Positions 55,756-64,000 of a stretch of 64,000 nucleotides of DNA are shown here, piece after piece. Made by a program: the position numbers and the translations under genes. This DNA is from Streptomyces sp. SA15 (GTDB lineage Bacteria; Actinomycetota; Actinomycetes; Streptomycetales; Streptomycetaceae): the NCBI RefSeq assembly GCF_002291145.1, contig NZ_NTGE01000058.1, positions 62,001 through 126,000 of the forward strand, in the 5' to 3' direction. The notes below the pieces were generated by a model that was not told where the DNA came from, made no database searches, and saw nothing but the letters and a program-made list of their open reading frames with translations. Positions within the stretch are counted from its first letter, which is position 1. Each line of letters opens with the position of its first letter.

Positions 55756-57027
55756 ATGAAGACACGCACACCAGCGGTCCTGCTGGCCACCGTGACAGCC
55801 ACCGCACTCCTCGCCGCATGCAGCGGCGGAACCAAGGCGGGTGAGTCCGGCGGCGGTGGCGGTTCCAAGACCCTGACGCTCGCCTCGGTCGACCAGGGCT
55901 CCATAGAGGACGTGGTAAAGGCGTTCGAGAAGGCCAACCCCGGTGTCAAGGTCCGCTACACCACCAGCGGCGCCGACCAGTACCAGCAGCAGATCCGCAC
56001 CCAGCTGTCGTCGGGCACCGCACCCGATGTGATGTCGGTCTGGCCCGGCAACGGCAACCCGGCCGCCACGGTCGTCCTGGCCAAGCCCGGCTATCTGCGC
56101 GACCTCTCGGACCAGGCGTGGGCCGCCAAGATGCCCGACGCGATCAAGACCGTCGCCCAGTACGAGGGGAAGACGTACAACGCGATCTTCGGGCAGAACG
56201 GCATCGGTGCGGTCTACAACGAGCAGGCCATGGAGAAGGCGGGACTCACCCCACCGGACACGTGGACGAAGCTGCTGGCCTTTTGCCGGGACGCGAAGGC
56301 CAAGGGAACTCCCGCCTTCGCCCTCGGCAACCAGGACAACTGGGTGACGCAACTGGCCCTGTACGCGATGGTCGCCACGACCGTCTACGGCGAGGACCGC
56401 GACTTCGACCAGAAGATGCAGGCCGGCCGGGCCACCTTCGCGAAGTCGCAGTGGACCACCGCCCTGGACAAGTACATGACGATGGACAAGACCGGCTGCT
56501 TCCAGAAGAACCCGCTGGGCACCAACTACGAGGCAAGTCAGCAACTCGCGGCAACCGGCAAGACGCTCGGCATCATCCAGGGCAACTGGGTGATCGCCCT
56601 GCTCAAGGGGAAGAACCCGCAGGGGACATTCACCTTCAAGGCGCTGCCGGCCACTGACGACCCATCGGCGACCCTCATTCCGGCTGCGGCGGGCGCCGGT
56701 TACGGAGTGAACGCCAAGACGAAGAACGAGGACCTCGCGCTGAGGTTCGTGAACTTCGTGATGTCGCCCGAGGGCATGACCTTGTTCGTCAAGAAGCAGG
56801 GCGGCCTGCCGGCACTCCCCGACACGGGCTATGCGGTCGACCCGTCTCTGACCGAACTCTCCACGTTCATCCAGGCGGACCGCACGGTGCCGTTCATGGA
56901 CCAGCTGTGGCCCAACGCCAAGGTGCAGCAGACCATGCTCAGCGGGCTCCAGGAGATCTTCAGCGGCCAGTCCACCCCCGACAAGCTCCTCGGCGAGATG
57001 GACGCCGACTACAAAGCCGGAAGCTGA
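55756..57027 (+). CDS. Sugar ABC transporter substrate-binding lipoprotein (operon 3)
   Basis: ATG 55756 follows GAGGGAG. The 423-residue product has a Sec signal with lipobox LLAAC, a Gly/Ser-rich tether and a CUT1-class binding fold (VDQGSIEDVVKAFEKANPGV, TAPDVMSVWPGNGNPA, NAIFGQNGIGAVYNEQAM, VKKQGGLPALPDTGYAVDPS). It presents sugar to the two permeases before it. A strong hairpin follows at 57034. The GH78 enzymes downstream point to rhamnose-containing ligands, by context only. Confidence 0.93.
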   Translation: MKTRTPAVLLATVTATALLAACSGGTKAGESGGGGGSKTLTLASVDQGSIEDVVKAFEKANPGVKVRYTTSGADQYQQQIRTQLSSGTAPDVMSVWPGNGNPAATVVLAKPGYLRDLSDQAWAAKMPDAIKTVAQYEGKTYNAIFGQNGIGAVYNEQAMEKAGLTPPDTWTKLLAFCRDAKAKGTPAFALGNQDNWVTQLALYAMVATTVYGEDRDFDQKMQAGRATFAKSQWTTALDKYMTMDKTGCFQKNPLGTNYEASQQLAATGKTLGIIQGNWVIALLKGKNPQGTFTFKALPATDDPSATLIPAAAGAGYGVNAKTKNEDLALRFVNFVMSPEGMTLFVKKQGGLPALPDTGYAVDPSLTELSTFIQADRTVPFMDQLWPNAKVQQTMLSGLQEIFSGQSTPDKLLGEMDADYKAGS

Positions 57028-57033
57028 GCATCG

Positions 57034-57064
57034 CGCCGTCGGCCGCCCGCAGTGGCCGACGGCG
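57034..57064 (+). terminator. Terminator after ABC operon 3
   Basis: CGCCGTCGGCC pairs with GGCCGACGGCG (11 bp, 9-base loop), followed by TTCTT, 6 bases past the stop. It separates the transporter from the rhamnosidase unit. Confidence 0.85.
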
Positions 57065-57082
57065 TTCTTCCGGCACGGCATC

Positions 57083-57092
57083 GAAACGTTCA
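57083..57092. promoter_or_regulatory. LacI-type operator half before the exported GH78 gene
   Basis: GAAACGTTCA lies 19 bases before the ATG at 57112 and shares the core of the other sites, so the rhamnosidase unit probably belongs to the same regulon. Confidence 0.55.
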
Positions 57093-57111
57093 CATGGACG
57101 GAGATTCTGGC

Positions 57112-60100
57112 ATGCCCGAAATCCCCAGCGTCGAGCTGAGCCGTAGACAGGTGGTCGGCACCATGGCCGTCTCCGCAGCAGGACTGGCCGGGTTCCCCGT
57201 GCAGGCCGCCCACGCCGACGAGGAGGGCGACCGACACGGAGCGCGGGTCAGCGGCCTCGCTGTCGACGGCCGCGAGGACGGCCCTCTCGGTGTCGACGAC
57301 CCTGCCCCGCGGTTGAGTTGGCGGGTTGTCGGCGCCGGTGCCGGGTGGACGCAGTCCGCCTACCAGGTCCGGGCGGCGCGCACGGAGAAGGATCTCGACC
57401 GGGGCCGGCTGCTGTGGGACAGCGGAAAGGTCCGCTCTTCGGCCCAGACCGATGTGGCCTGGCGAGGCCCCGCGCCGGCCTCACGCGACCGCGTGGTCTG
57501 GCAGGTACGGGTCTGGAGCATCGACGGCGACACGACACCGTGGAGCCGCTCCGCCGCCTGGGAGATGGGGCTCCTCAAGCGCTCCGACTGGGGCGAGGCC
57601 CGCTGGATCGAGTACCCGGGCCGCGGCGTCGACCAGCCGCTGCCCCTGTTCGCCCGCGCCTTCCGCGCCAGCGGCAGGGTCGTCAAGGCGAGGCTGTACC
57701 TGTCCGGCGTCGGACTGCACGTGGCCCGGCTCAACGACAGGCCCGTCACCGACGAGGTCCTCGCCCCTGGCAACTCCAACTACCAGCTCTCCACCGAGTA
57801 CCGGGTCTACGACGTCACCCGCCTCGTCCGCTCCGGCGACAACACCCTGGGCGTCGAACTGGGGCACGGCACGGCACTGGTGACCCGCTCCGTCACGAAT
57901 CCCGCCACCGGCCGCACCGCCCCGTACAGCTGGTGGCAGAGCCAGTTCAAGGGCAGCGGCACCCTGACCGCGGCGGCTCAACCGGGCGCCACCACGGTCC
58001 AGGTGAGCAGCGTGGCCAACTACCACGTCGGCGGCACCGTCAACATCGACACCGGCGACGGCGGCAAGCGCCTGGAGTCCCGCACCATCACCGCGATCGG
58101 CAGCGCCGACATCAGCTTCCAGCCCGCGCTCGGCTCGGCGCACGAGAGCGGGGTCACTGTCACCGCCTCCGGCAACTCCCTCGCGAGCACCGACCCGAGC
58201 GCGGGCGCCGCCGTCACGCCGCGTCTGATCGCCCGCCTGGAACTCACCAAGGCCGACGGGACGGTCCAGACCGTCGTCAGCGACGGCTCGTGGCGGACGG
58301 CCCTCGGCCCGACCACCACGGCCAACTGGTACTCCGGCTCCGACTACGACGCCCGCCGCGAGCAGCCCGCTTGGACCGCTCCCGGCGCGGACCTCGGCGC
58401 GTCGGCGAAGCGACGCGACGGCACGCCCATGGGCTGGACCGCCGCCGGAATCGCCCCACCGCCCAACCTGACCACCGAACTGGTCTGGCGGGTGGCCGAA
58501 CCGCTCAGGGTCGCCGACAGGCTCCGCCCGGTCGGCGTCACCCAGCCCCGACCCGGCGTGTGGGTCTTCGACTTCGGGCAGAACTTCGCCGGCTGGCCGC
58601 TGCTCCAGCTCGACGGCCCGCTCCCGGCCGGGGCGACCGTCAAGCTGCAGCCCGCCGAGTCGCTCAACGCCGACGGCACCGTCAACCAGGCGTCCATCAT
58701 GGGCGGCGGCGCCGCCCGGGGCACCGACGTGTTCGCCACCTACACGACGTACGGCGACGAGCGCGGCGAGAGCTGGCACCCACAGTTCCACTACTTCGGC
58801 ATGCAGTGGCTCCAGGTGACCGGCCTACCCGACGGCTATGTACCGACCCTGGACACGGTGACCGGCCTGCAGATCCACGCGGACGTGCCGGAGACCGGCT
58901 CCGTGCGTACCTCCGACGACCGGATCAACCGCATTCACCGCATGGCCCGTTACTCGATCATGAGCAACACCATGTCCACCTTCACGGACTGCCCCGGCCG
59001 CGAGAAGCTCGCCTACCCCGCCGACTACGTCCAGCCCTTCGGCTCCATCCACCGCACCTTCGGATACGCGGCCTACCTGCGCACCATGCAGCGGCACTTG
59101 GCGGAGGGCCAGTCCAAGGCCGGCGACAACATCGGCAACGTGGCCCTCAAGGCCCCGGTCTACGACTGGGGCTACACCGGCCGCTTCGGCGACGAGATCA
59201 ACTGGGGCAACGGCATCATCCTCGTGCCGTGGCTGGCGTACGAAACGTACGGCGACACCCAGACGATGAGCCGCTACTACCCGCAGATGCAGGCCTTCCT
59301 GAACTACATCAGGACCAAGAAGGCCGGCACGGGAGCGGACGCCTACATCGTGAACGCCGCGCTGGCCGACTGGATCGCCAGCGAGAACACCTCGGGCCGC
59401 ATCACCGGGACCTGGGGCTACCACCAGGTCGCCGACCGCATGGCCCGGATGGCGGCGCTGATGGGGCGCGACGCCGACGCCTCCGAGTACCGCAACCTGG
59501 CCTCCAACATCAAGGACGCCTTCAACGACGCCTTCTACCACCCGGAGCTCGGCCGCTACACCGCCGAGGGGAACACCGGAGCGACCCAGGCCGCGCAGGC
59601 GCTCGCGCTCGACGAGGGCCTGGTACCCGACAGCGAACGCGGCAAGGTGCTCGACGCCCTCGTCGAACTCATCTACGCCCACCGGCCGTTCGGCGGCGGA
59701 CCGCACTTCAGCGGCGGCACCATCGGCCTCGCCCCGATCGTCCGAGCCCTGCACCAAGGCGGTCGCGACGACGTCCTGTGGAACGTCCTCCAGGAAGACA
59801 CCCGTCCCAGCTACGGCTACTTGATGGCCCCCACAACCGCCAATCCGGGCGGCCTGACGACGGTTCCCGAGCAGTGGGACATGGGCAACTCCAAGAACCA
59901 CATGATCCTGCTCCAGATCGAGGAGTGGTTCCACAGCGGCCTGGCCGGTATCCGCCGGGCGCCCGGCAAGGCCGGCTATCGCGAGCTCGTGATCGACCCT
60001 CGTCCGGTCGGCGGACTCACCCATGTCGAGGGCAGCTACCGCACTCCGTACGGGCTGGTGTCCGCGGAGTGGACCCGTAGGGACGGCAGGTTCCGGCTGG

Positions 60101-60279
60101 ACATCGAGATCCCGCCCAACACCACGGCGGAGGTCAGGGTGCCCACCGGCGGAAGCCCGGCCCGAGTGGCCGGAGACGGCGCGGAGTTCCGTGGCATGCG
60201 GGGCGACCGTGCCACCTACGCCGTGTCCTCGGGGCGGTACACGTTCACGGCCCGCGAAGCCGAGAGGAAGACGGTGTGA
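57112..60279 (+). CDS. Exported GH78 alpha-L-rhamnosidase 2
   Basis: ATG 57112 is preferred over 57094 because GGAG stands 9 bases upstream. The 1055-residue product begins MPEIPSVELSRRQVVGTMAV, a Tat-type signal. N-terminal beta domains carry an inserted module (about 285-345, TLTAAAQPGATTVQVSSVAN) not seen in the other two GH78 proteins. The barrel has TDCPGREKLAYPADYVQPFG near residue 627, a variant of the catalytic DCP-R-E motif. The C-terminal sandwich ends YTFTAREAERKTV, the part of which a relic survives at 24928-25215. It should remove rhamnose from extracellular glycans. Its stop overlaps the next GH78 start. Confidence 0.93.
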   Translation: MPEIPSVELSRRQVVGTMAVSAAGLAGFPVQAAHADEEGDRHGARVSGLAVDGREDGPLGVDDPAPRLSWRVVGAGAGWTQSAYQVRAARTEKDLDRGRLLWDSGKVRSSAQTDVAWRGPAPASRDRVVWQVRVWSIDGDTTPWSRSAAWEMGLLKRSDWGEARWIEYPGRGVDQPLPLFARAFRASGRVVKARLYLSGVGLHVARLNDRPVTDEVLAPGNSNYQLSTEYRVYDVTRLVRSGDNTLGVELGHGTALVTRSVTNPATGRTAPYSWWQSQFKGSGTLTAAAQPGATTVQVSSVANYHVGGTVNIDTGDGGKRLESRTITAIGSADISFQPALGSAHESGVTVTASGNSLASTDPSAGAAVTPRLIARLELTKADGTVQTVVSDGSWRTALGPTTTANWYSGSDYDARREQPAWTAPGADLGASAKRRDGTPMGWTAAGIAPPPNLTTELVWRVAEPLRVADRLRPVGVTQPRPGVWVFDFGQNFAGWPLLQLDGPLPAGATVKLQPAESLNADGTVNQASIMGGGAARGTDVFATYTTYGDERGESWHPQFHYFGMQWLQVTGLPDGYVPTLDTVTGLQIHADVPETGSVRTSDDRINRIHRMARYSIMSNTMSTFTDCPGREKLAYPADYVQPFGSIHRTFGYAAYLRTMQRHLAEGQSKAGDNIGNVALKAPVYDWGYTGRFGDEINWGNGIILVPWLAYETYGDTQTMSRYYPQMQAFLNYIRTKKAGTGADAYIVNAALADWIASENTSGRITGTWGYHQVADRMARMAALMGRDADASEYRNLASNIKDAFNDAFYHPELGRYTAEGNTGATQAAQALALDEGLVPDSERGKVLDALVELIYAHRPFGGGPHFSGGTIGLAPIVRALHQGGRDDVLWNVLQEDTRPSYGYLMAPTTANPGGLTTVPEQWDMGNSKNHMILLQIEEWFHSGLAGIRRAPGKAGYRELVIDPRPVGGLTHVEGSYRTPYGLVSAEWTRRDGRFRLDIEIPPNTTAEVRVPTGGSPARVAGDGAEFRGMRGDRATYAVSSGRYTFTAREAERKTV

Positions 60280-63200
60280 ACCATGAAAAAGCGCACATTG
60301 CACACGGCGCCGGCGACGACCGAACGGGAGTCCGTCGTCGTACCGTGCTCGCCGCGACGGTCGGCGCCGTGTCGGTAGGGGCCGACGCCATGGGAGGCGG
60401 AACGAGCGCGGCGGCGGAAGCGCCGCGCCACGCGGAGGGCGGCGCGGTGCTGGGGCTGACCGTGGAACACCGCACCGATCCGCTGGGCGTGGACGCCGCC
60501 CGGCCGCGTTTCGGGTGGCGCATGCGGTCCGTCGGCCGGGGGCGGAGCCAGGGCGCCTACCAGATCCTGGTCGCCAGCTCCCCGGACAAGCTCACCGCAG
60601 CCCGTGCCGACGTCTGGAACAGCGGCCGCGTCAGCTCGTCCGACTCGGTGGCCGTCCGCTACACGGGTAAGGCCCTCCGGCCTTCAACCCGCTACCACTG
60701 GATCGTCACCGTGTGGGACGCCGAGGGCCGCCCGGTCGGCACCGCATCCCCCGCCTCCTTCGAGACCGGCCTGATGACCACCGACGGCGTCGCCGGATGG
60801 GACGGCGCACAGTGGATCGCGATGAAGGGAAAGCCCCCCAATTTGGCCGGCGCCCCCATGCTGCGGACCGAAGCAGCCCTGAAGAACCGGTCCCGGGTCC
60901 GCGAGGCACGCCTGTACGTCTCCGCCCTCGGCGTCTACAACGCGTACATCAACGGACGCCACGTCACCGTCCCGCAGGACGGCGGCAGCACGATCGAACT
61001 GCTGCCCCCGGGCTGGACCAATTACGACGTGCGCCTCAACTACATGGCCTACGACGTCACCGACCTCGTGGCTCGGGAACGCGCCGTCACGCTCGCCGCC
61101 GTCCTCGGCAACGGCTGGTACAACAGCCGTGCCTCCGACGGCAGCACCTACTACTCCAGCGACGGCAACGCCCTGGCCCTCAAGGCCAAGTTGCTGATCC
61201 GGTACGCCGACGGCTCGTCGCAGACGGTCGTCACCAGCCCGGACGGCGCCTGGAAGGCCACCGACACCGGCCCTTACCGGGCCGACGACATCTACGACGG
61301 CCAGACCTACGACGCCCGCAAGGAGCTGCCGGGCTGGACGGCGTCCGGCTTCGACGTCTCCGACTGGTCGGACGTGGCACGGGTCGCCTTCGAGGACACG
61401 TACCCGGACGTGCAGCTCCTTGCCTACCCGGGCGAGACCGCGCGCTTCATGCCCTGCTGGGACCGCCGACCGCAGTCGATCACCGTCGCCACCGGAGTGA
61501 CCGGTCAGGACGGCAGCCCCAATGGCAGGGGCCGCATCGTCGTGGACCCGGCCCGGACGGTGACCGACCCCGCGCAGGCGGCCTCCGCCTCGGTCACGAT
61601 CGCCAGCGGCGAGACCGCCGTCTTCGACCTCGGCCAGAACATGGTCGGAGTGGCCCGTTACAGCCTGCGCGGACCGGCCGGAGCCAAGGTCGAGTTCAGG
61701 TTCGGCGAGATGCTCAACGACGACAGCGCCGGCGCGGACGGCCCCGAGGGCTCCGTCTACCGGGCCAACCTCCGCAGCGCCAAGGCCACCAGCACGTACA
61801 TCCTCAAGGGCGACCGGCGCGGGGAGACTCATCAGGACTCCCTGACCTTCTACGGCTTCCGGTACGTGTCCGTCACCGCCACGCAGACCGTCACGATCAC
61901 CGGCCTGACCGGAAAGGTCGCCACTTCCGCGATCCGCGAGACCGGCTCCGTCACCACCAACGATCCCGACATCAACCAGTTGGCGAGCAACATCCGTTGG
62001 GGCCAGCGCGGCAACTACCTCTGGGTGCCCACCGACTGCCCCCAGCGCGACGAACGCCTCGGCTGGACCGGCGACACCCAGGTCTTCGCCACCACCGCCC
62101 TCTACAACGCGGACGCAGGCGTCTTCCTCAGCCACTTCCAGGACACCGTCGTCGACTCCGCCCTCATCTACGGCGCGGACAAAGCGCAGTTCACCGGGGT
62201 CGCGCCCGGCGGTCGGTACAACTTCCCCGGCGGGGGCAGTGGTTGGGCTGATGTCGGCGTCATCGTGCCGTGGACCGTGTGGCAGATGACCGGTGACGCG
62301 ACCATCGTCGACGACAACTGGCCGGCGATGACCCGCTACCTGGACTGGATCCAGGACCAGACCGGCGACACCTACGCCGGCCAGGGCTCCCTCACCGGCG
62401 ACTGGCTGGGGTTGCAGAAGACCAGCGCCCAGCTCATGAGCGATGTCTACTACGGCTATGTCACCCGGTTGATGGCGCAGATGGCCCGCGCGACCGGCCG
62501 GACGGCGGAGGGAGAGGCGTACGAGCGGCTCTTCGGACGCATCAGGCAGGCGTTCATCACCAGGTACCTGAGCGACGAGGGCGGCCGGGCCACGGTCAAG
62601 TCCAGCCTGGGCGACGCCTCCCCGATCGAACCGGGTTCCGACCCCGACCAGAAGACGGAGGACAACAGCCAGGCAGCCCTGCTGTGGGTCCTCAAGCTCG
62701 GGTTCTACGAAACCGAGGCTCAACGCCGCACGCTGATAGGGCACTTGGCGGACAACATCGGCAATGACGCGGCCTACAAGTCGGCGCACCCGAACAGCAG
62801 CCGGGTCCGGTACGCCGAGAACACCCTGTCCGTCGGCTTCCTCGGCGTCAACGTCCTCACACCCGTACTCACCGACGAGGGCCGCGCGGACCTGGCGTAC
62901 AAGCTGCTGCACCAGGACGCGATGCCGAGCTGGCTGTACTCGGTGATGAACGGTGCCACCACCGTCTGGGAGCGGTGGAACTCCTACGCCGAGGACGTCG
63001 GCTTCGGTCCGGTCGGTATGAACTCGTTCAACCACTACGCCTATGGCGCGATCATGGAGTGGATGTACGCGTACATGGCCGGCATCGCCCGCGACCCGGA
63101 CAGCCCCGGCTTCAAGCGCTTCCTGCTCCAACCCCACATCGACCCGACCGGCCGGATCACGCAGGTGTCGGGCTCGTACGAGTCGCCGTACGGCGTGATC

Positions 63201-63431
63201 AAGAGCGAATGGAAGCTGGAGGAGGACGGCAGGGAGCTTGTGTACGACGTGGACGTACCCGCGAACAGCGAGGCCTTACTGCGACTTCCGGCGACGTCGG
63301 CCGATTCCGTCCGCGAGGGACGGACACCGCTGGCACGAGCGGAGGGCGTGCGCTTCATCGACCACACCGACGGCGCGTACGTCTGCCGGCTGGCGTCCGG
63401 TCGGTACCACATCACCACCACGCTCCGGTGA
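60276..63431 (+). CDS. Exported GH78 alpha-L-rhamnosidase 3
   Basis: The GTG at 60276 overlaps the preceding TGA (GTGA), with GAGAGGAAG upstream, so the two rhamnosidases are made together. The 1051-residue product has a Tat-like signal (VRRRTVLAATVGAVSV), N-terminal domains (VLGLTVEHRTDPLGVDAARP, VLGNGWYNSRASDG) and the barrel motif DCPQRDERLGWTGDTQVF near residue 587, closer to the cytoplasmic enzyme than to its operon partner. NSFNHYAYGAIMEWMYAYMA and a C-terminal beta domain follow. The differing active-site motifs of the pair suggest different rhamnosidic linkages. Confidence 0.94.
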   Translation: MNHEKAHIAHGAGDDRTGVRRRTVLAATVGAVSVGADAMGGGTSAAAEAPRHAEGGAVLGLTVEHRTDPLGVDAARPRFGWRMRSVGRGRSQGAYQILVASSPDKLTAARADVWNSGRVSSSDSVAVRYTGKALRPSTRYHWIVTVWDAEGRPVGTASPASFETGLMTTDGVAGWDGAQWIAMKGKPPNLAGAPMLRTEAALKNRSRVREARLYVSALGVYNAYINGRHVTVPQDGGSTIELLPPGWTNYDVRLNYMAYDVTDLVARERAVTLAAVLGNGWYNSRASDGSTYYSSDGNALALKAKLLIRYADGSSQTVVTSPDGAWKATDTGPYRADDIYDGQTYDARKELPGWTASGFDVSDWSDVARVAFEDTYPDVQLLAYPGETARFMPCWDRRPQSITVATGVTGQDGSPNGRGRIVVDPARTVTDPAQAASASVTIASGETAVFDLGQNMVGVARYSLRGPAGAKVEFRFGEMLNDDSAGADGPEGSVYRANLRSAKATSTYILKGDRRGETHQDSLTFYGFRYVSVTATQTVTITGLTGKVATSAIRETGSVTTNDPDINQLASNIRWGQRGNYLWVPTDCPQRDERLGWTGDTQVFATTALYNADAGVFLSHFQDTVVDSALIYGADKAQFTGVAPGGRYNFPGGGSGWADVGVIVPWTVWQMTGDATIVDDNWPAMTRYLDWIQDQTGDTYAGQGSLTGDWLGLQKTSAQLMSDVYYGYVTRLMAQMARATGRTAEGEAYERLFGRIRQAFITRYLSDEGGRATVKSSLGDASPIEPGSDPDQKTEDNSQAALLWVLKLGFYETEAQRRTLIGHLADNIGNDAAYKSAHPNSSRVRYAENTLSVGFLGVNVLTPVLTDEGRADLAYKLLHQDAMPSWLYSVMNGATTVWERWNSYAEDVGFGPVGMNSFNHYAYGAIMEWMYAYMAGIARDPDSPGFKRFLLQPHIDPTGRITQVSGSYESPYGVIKSEWKLEEDGRELVYDVDVPANSEALLRLPATSADSVREGRTPLARAEGVRFIDHTDGAYVCRLASGRYHITTTLR

Positions 63432-63569
63432 AGGGCAGCCCCTGAGGGGGCGTCAAGTCCCTTCCCGTCACGTGGGAGACGAGGCCCAGCGCCACGAAGT
63501 GAAAGGCATCAAGACACGTTCACGGACGTCCGGAGCGCAATCGCTGCGCTCTTCGAAGAGGGAGGCCTG

Positions 63570-64000
63570 ATGGTCGACTCGGAAATGAACCGCAGGGCCA
63601 TGATCGGCAGTTCGCTGTCCGTCGTCGCCGCGATGAGCATGCCCTTCCCGGCACATGCGCGGCCCGCCGGGAGCACGGTCGTGGCACCGACCCGTTACGG
63701 CAAGGTCCGCGGGAAACGCGAGGACGGCATCGCCAAGTTCCTCGGCGTGCCCTACGCCACGCCGCCGCTCGGCGAACTCCGGTTCAAAGCCCCGAAGCCG
63801 CCCACGCGGTGGTCCGGCGTACGCGAAGCGGTGAGCTTCCCCAACCCGGCATTCCAGGTGGCGGGCGGCGAGATGGGGCCAGGCGGCAACGGCCGGATGC
63901 CAGCTCCCTCCGAAGACTGCCTCTACCTCAACATCTGGACCCCGGCCGCCGACCGCAGGCGGCGGCCGGTGATGTTCTACAACCACGGCGGCGGCTACAT
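63570..64000 (+). CDS. Type B carboxylesterase, exported, N-terminal part (runs off the window)
   Basis: ATG 63570 follows GGGAGG. The first 143 residues are visible: a Tat-type signal (NRRAMIGSSLSVVAAMSMPF), then the COesterase landmarks KFLGVPYATPPLGELRFKAP, SEDCLYLNIWTP and NHGGGY, the last being the oxyanion-hole motif before the catalytic Ser region that lies beyond 64000. It would cleave ester groups such as acetyl or aromatic acyl decorations on plant polysaccharides, which fits the two exported rhamnosidases just upstream (138 bases). Confidence 0.92.
   Translation, partial: MVDSEMNRRAMIGSSLSVVAAMSMPFPAHARPAGSTVVAPTRYGKVRGKREDGIAKFLGVPYATPPLGELRFKAPKPPTRWSGVREAVSFPNPAFQVAGGEMGPGGNGRMPAPSEDCLYLNIWTPAADRRRRPVMFYNHGGGY

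Noticed and set aside
57318..60080. 920-codon plus-strand frame inside rhamnosidase 2
   Set aside because: An out-of-frame Arg/Pro/Gly-rich shadow of the real gene.
60684..63137. 817-codon minus-strand open frame
   Set aside because: Antisense of rhamnosidase 3, with biased composition and no motif.

Overview
The window is high-GC actinobacterial DNA, almost certainly from a Streptomyces chromosome. The signs are strong G/C at wobble positions, TTG and GTG starts behind GGAGG-type ribosome binding sites, many Tat and lipoprotein signals, CUT1 sugar ABC operons without their own ATPase, and a dnaE2-imuB pair. The density of relics, paralogue pairs and a recombinase element suggests an accessory or arm-like region rather than core chromosome. 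All family names come from reading motifs by eye; no database search was run.

Layout. 1-1.6 kb: the 3' end of an unknown Q/P-rich gene and a secreted streptogrisin/alpha-lytic-type protease. 1.8-2.1 kb: an IS5-type transposase relic. 2.1-19.1 kb: a mutasome locus invaded by mobile DNA. One copy of dnaE2 is cut just after its third active-site Asp codon by an element carrying three overlapping tyrosine recombinase genes plus a small helical protein gene (RIT/Tn554-like). Next come a cassette with a UvrD-type helicase (broken by an internal deletion), a small unknown protein, a DUF6083-like protein, an XRE regulator and a divergent Cys/His-rich protein. An intact second dnaE2 follows, coupled to an ImuB-like Y-family protein without a complete active site. 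Both dnaE2 copies carry a LexA-like box in a shared promoter region. 19.1-20.2 kb holds no recognisable gene.

20.2-24.3 kb is a minus-strand block: carbonic anhydrase, SulP transporter, a cupin lipoprotein, an exported double carboxymuconolactone-decarboxylase-domain protein, and upstream a small membrane-anchored protein. 24.4-25.2 kb holds amidase and GH78 relics.

25.3-40.5 kb is a galactoside/arabinoside locus: GH2 beta-galactosidase behind a permease relic, a secreted GH43-like enzyme, a LacI regulator with a palindromic operator, a broken inverted LacI paralogue, a MITE-like element, and an operon of substrate-binding protein, two permeases and GH42 beta-galactosidase, followed by a secreted sialidase-fold protein with a ricin-type domain. 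40.6-42.9 kb holds SDR and FCD-domain relics around a DUF6152/DUF6644-like pair.

43-64 kb is a rhamnose/arabinose glycan locus: three GH78 alpha-L-rhamnosidases (one without a visible signal peptide, two exported), two complete CUT1 transporters, an exported GH43 arabinanase with a ricin domain, two LacI regulators with near-identical DNA-reading helices, operator-like sites of the form TTGAAACGNYTCAA or GAAACGTT before several units, and a truncated carboxylesterase at the window end. The exported enzymes would trim pectin-like side chains or rhamnosylated glycosides, the ABC systems import the products (ATPase presumably MsiK, encoded elsewhere), and the cytoplasmic glycosidases finish them. 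The least ordinary parts are the recombinase quartet inside dnaE2, the duplicated mutasome, the XRE cassette with three GCAGANNTCTGC palindromes, and the LacI inverted pair with a 210-bp near-identical tract.
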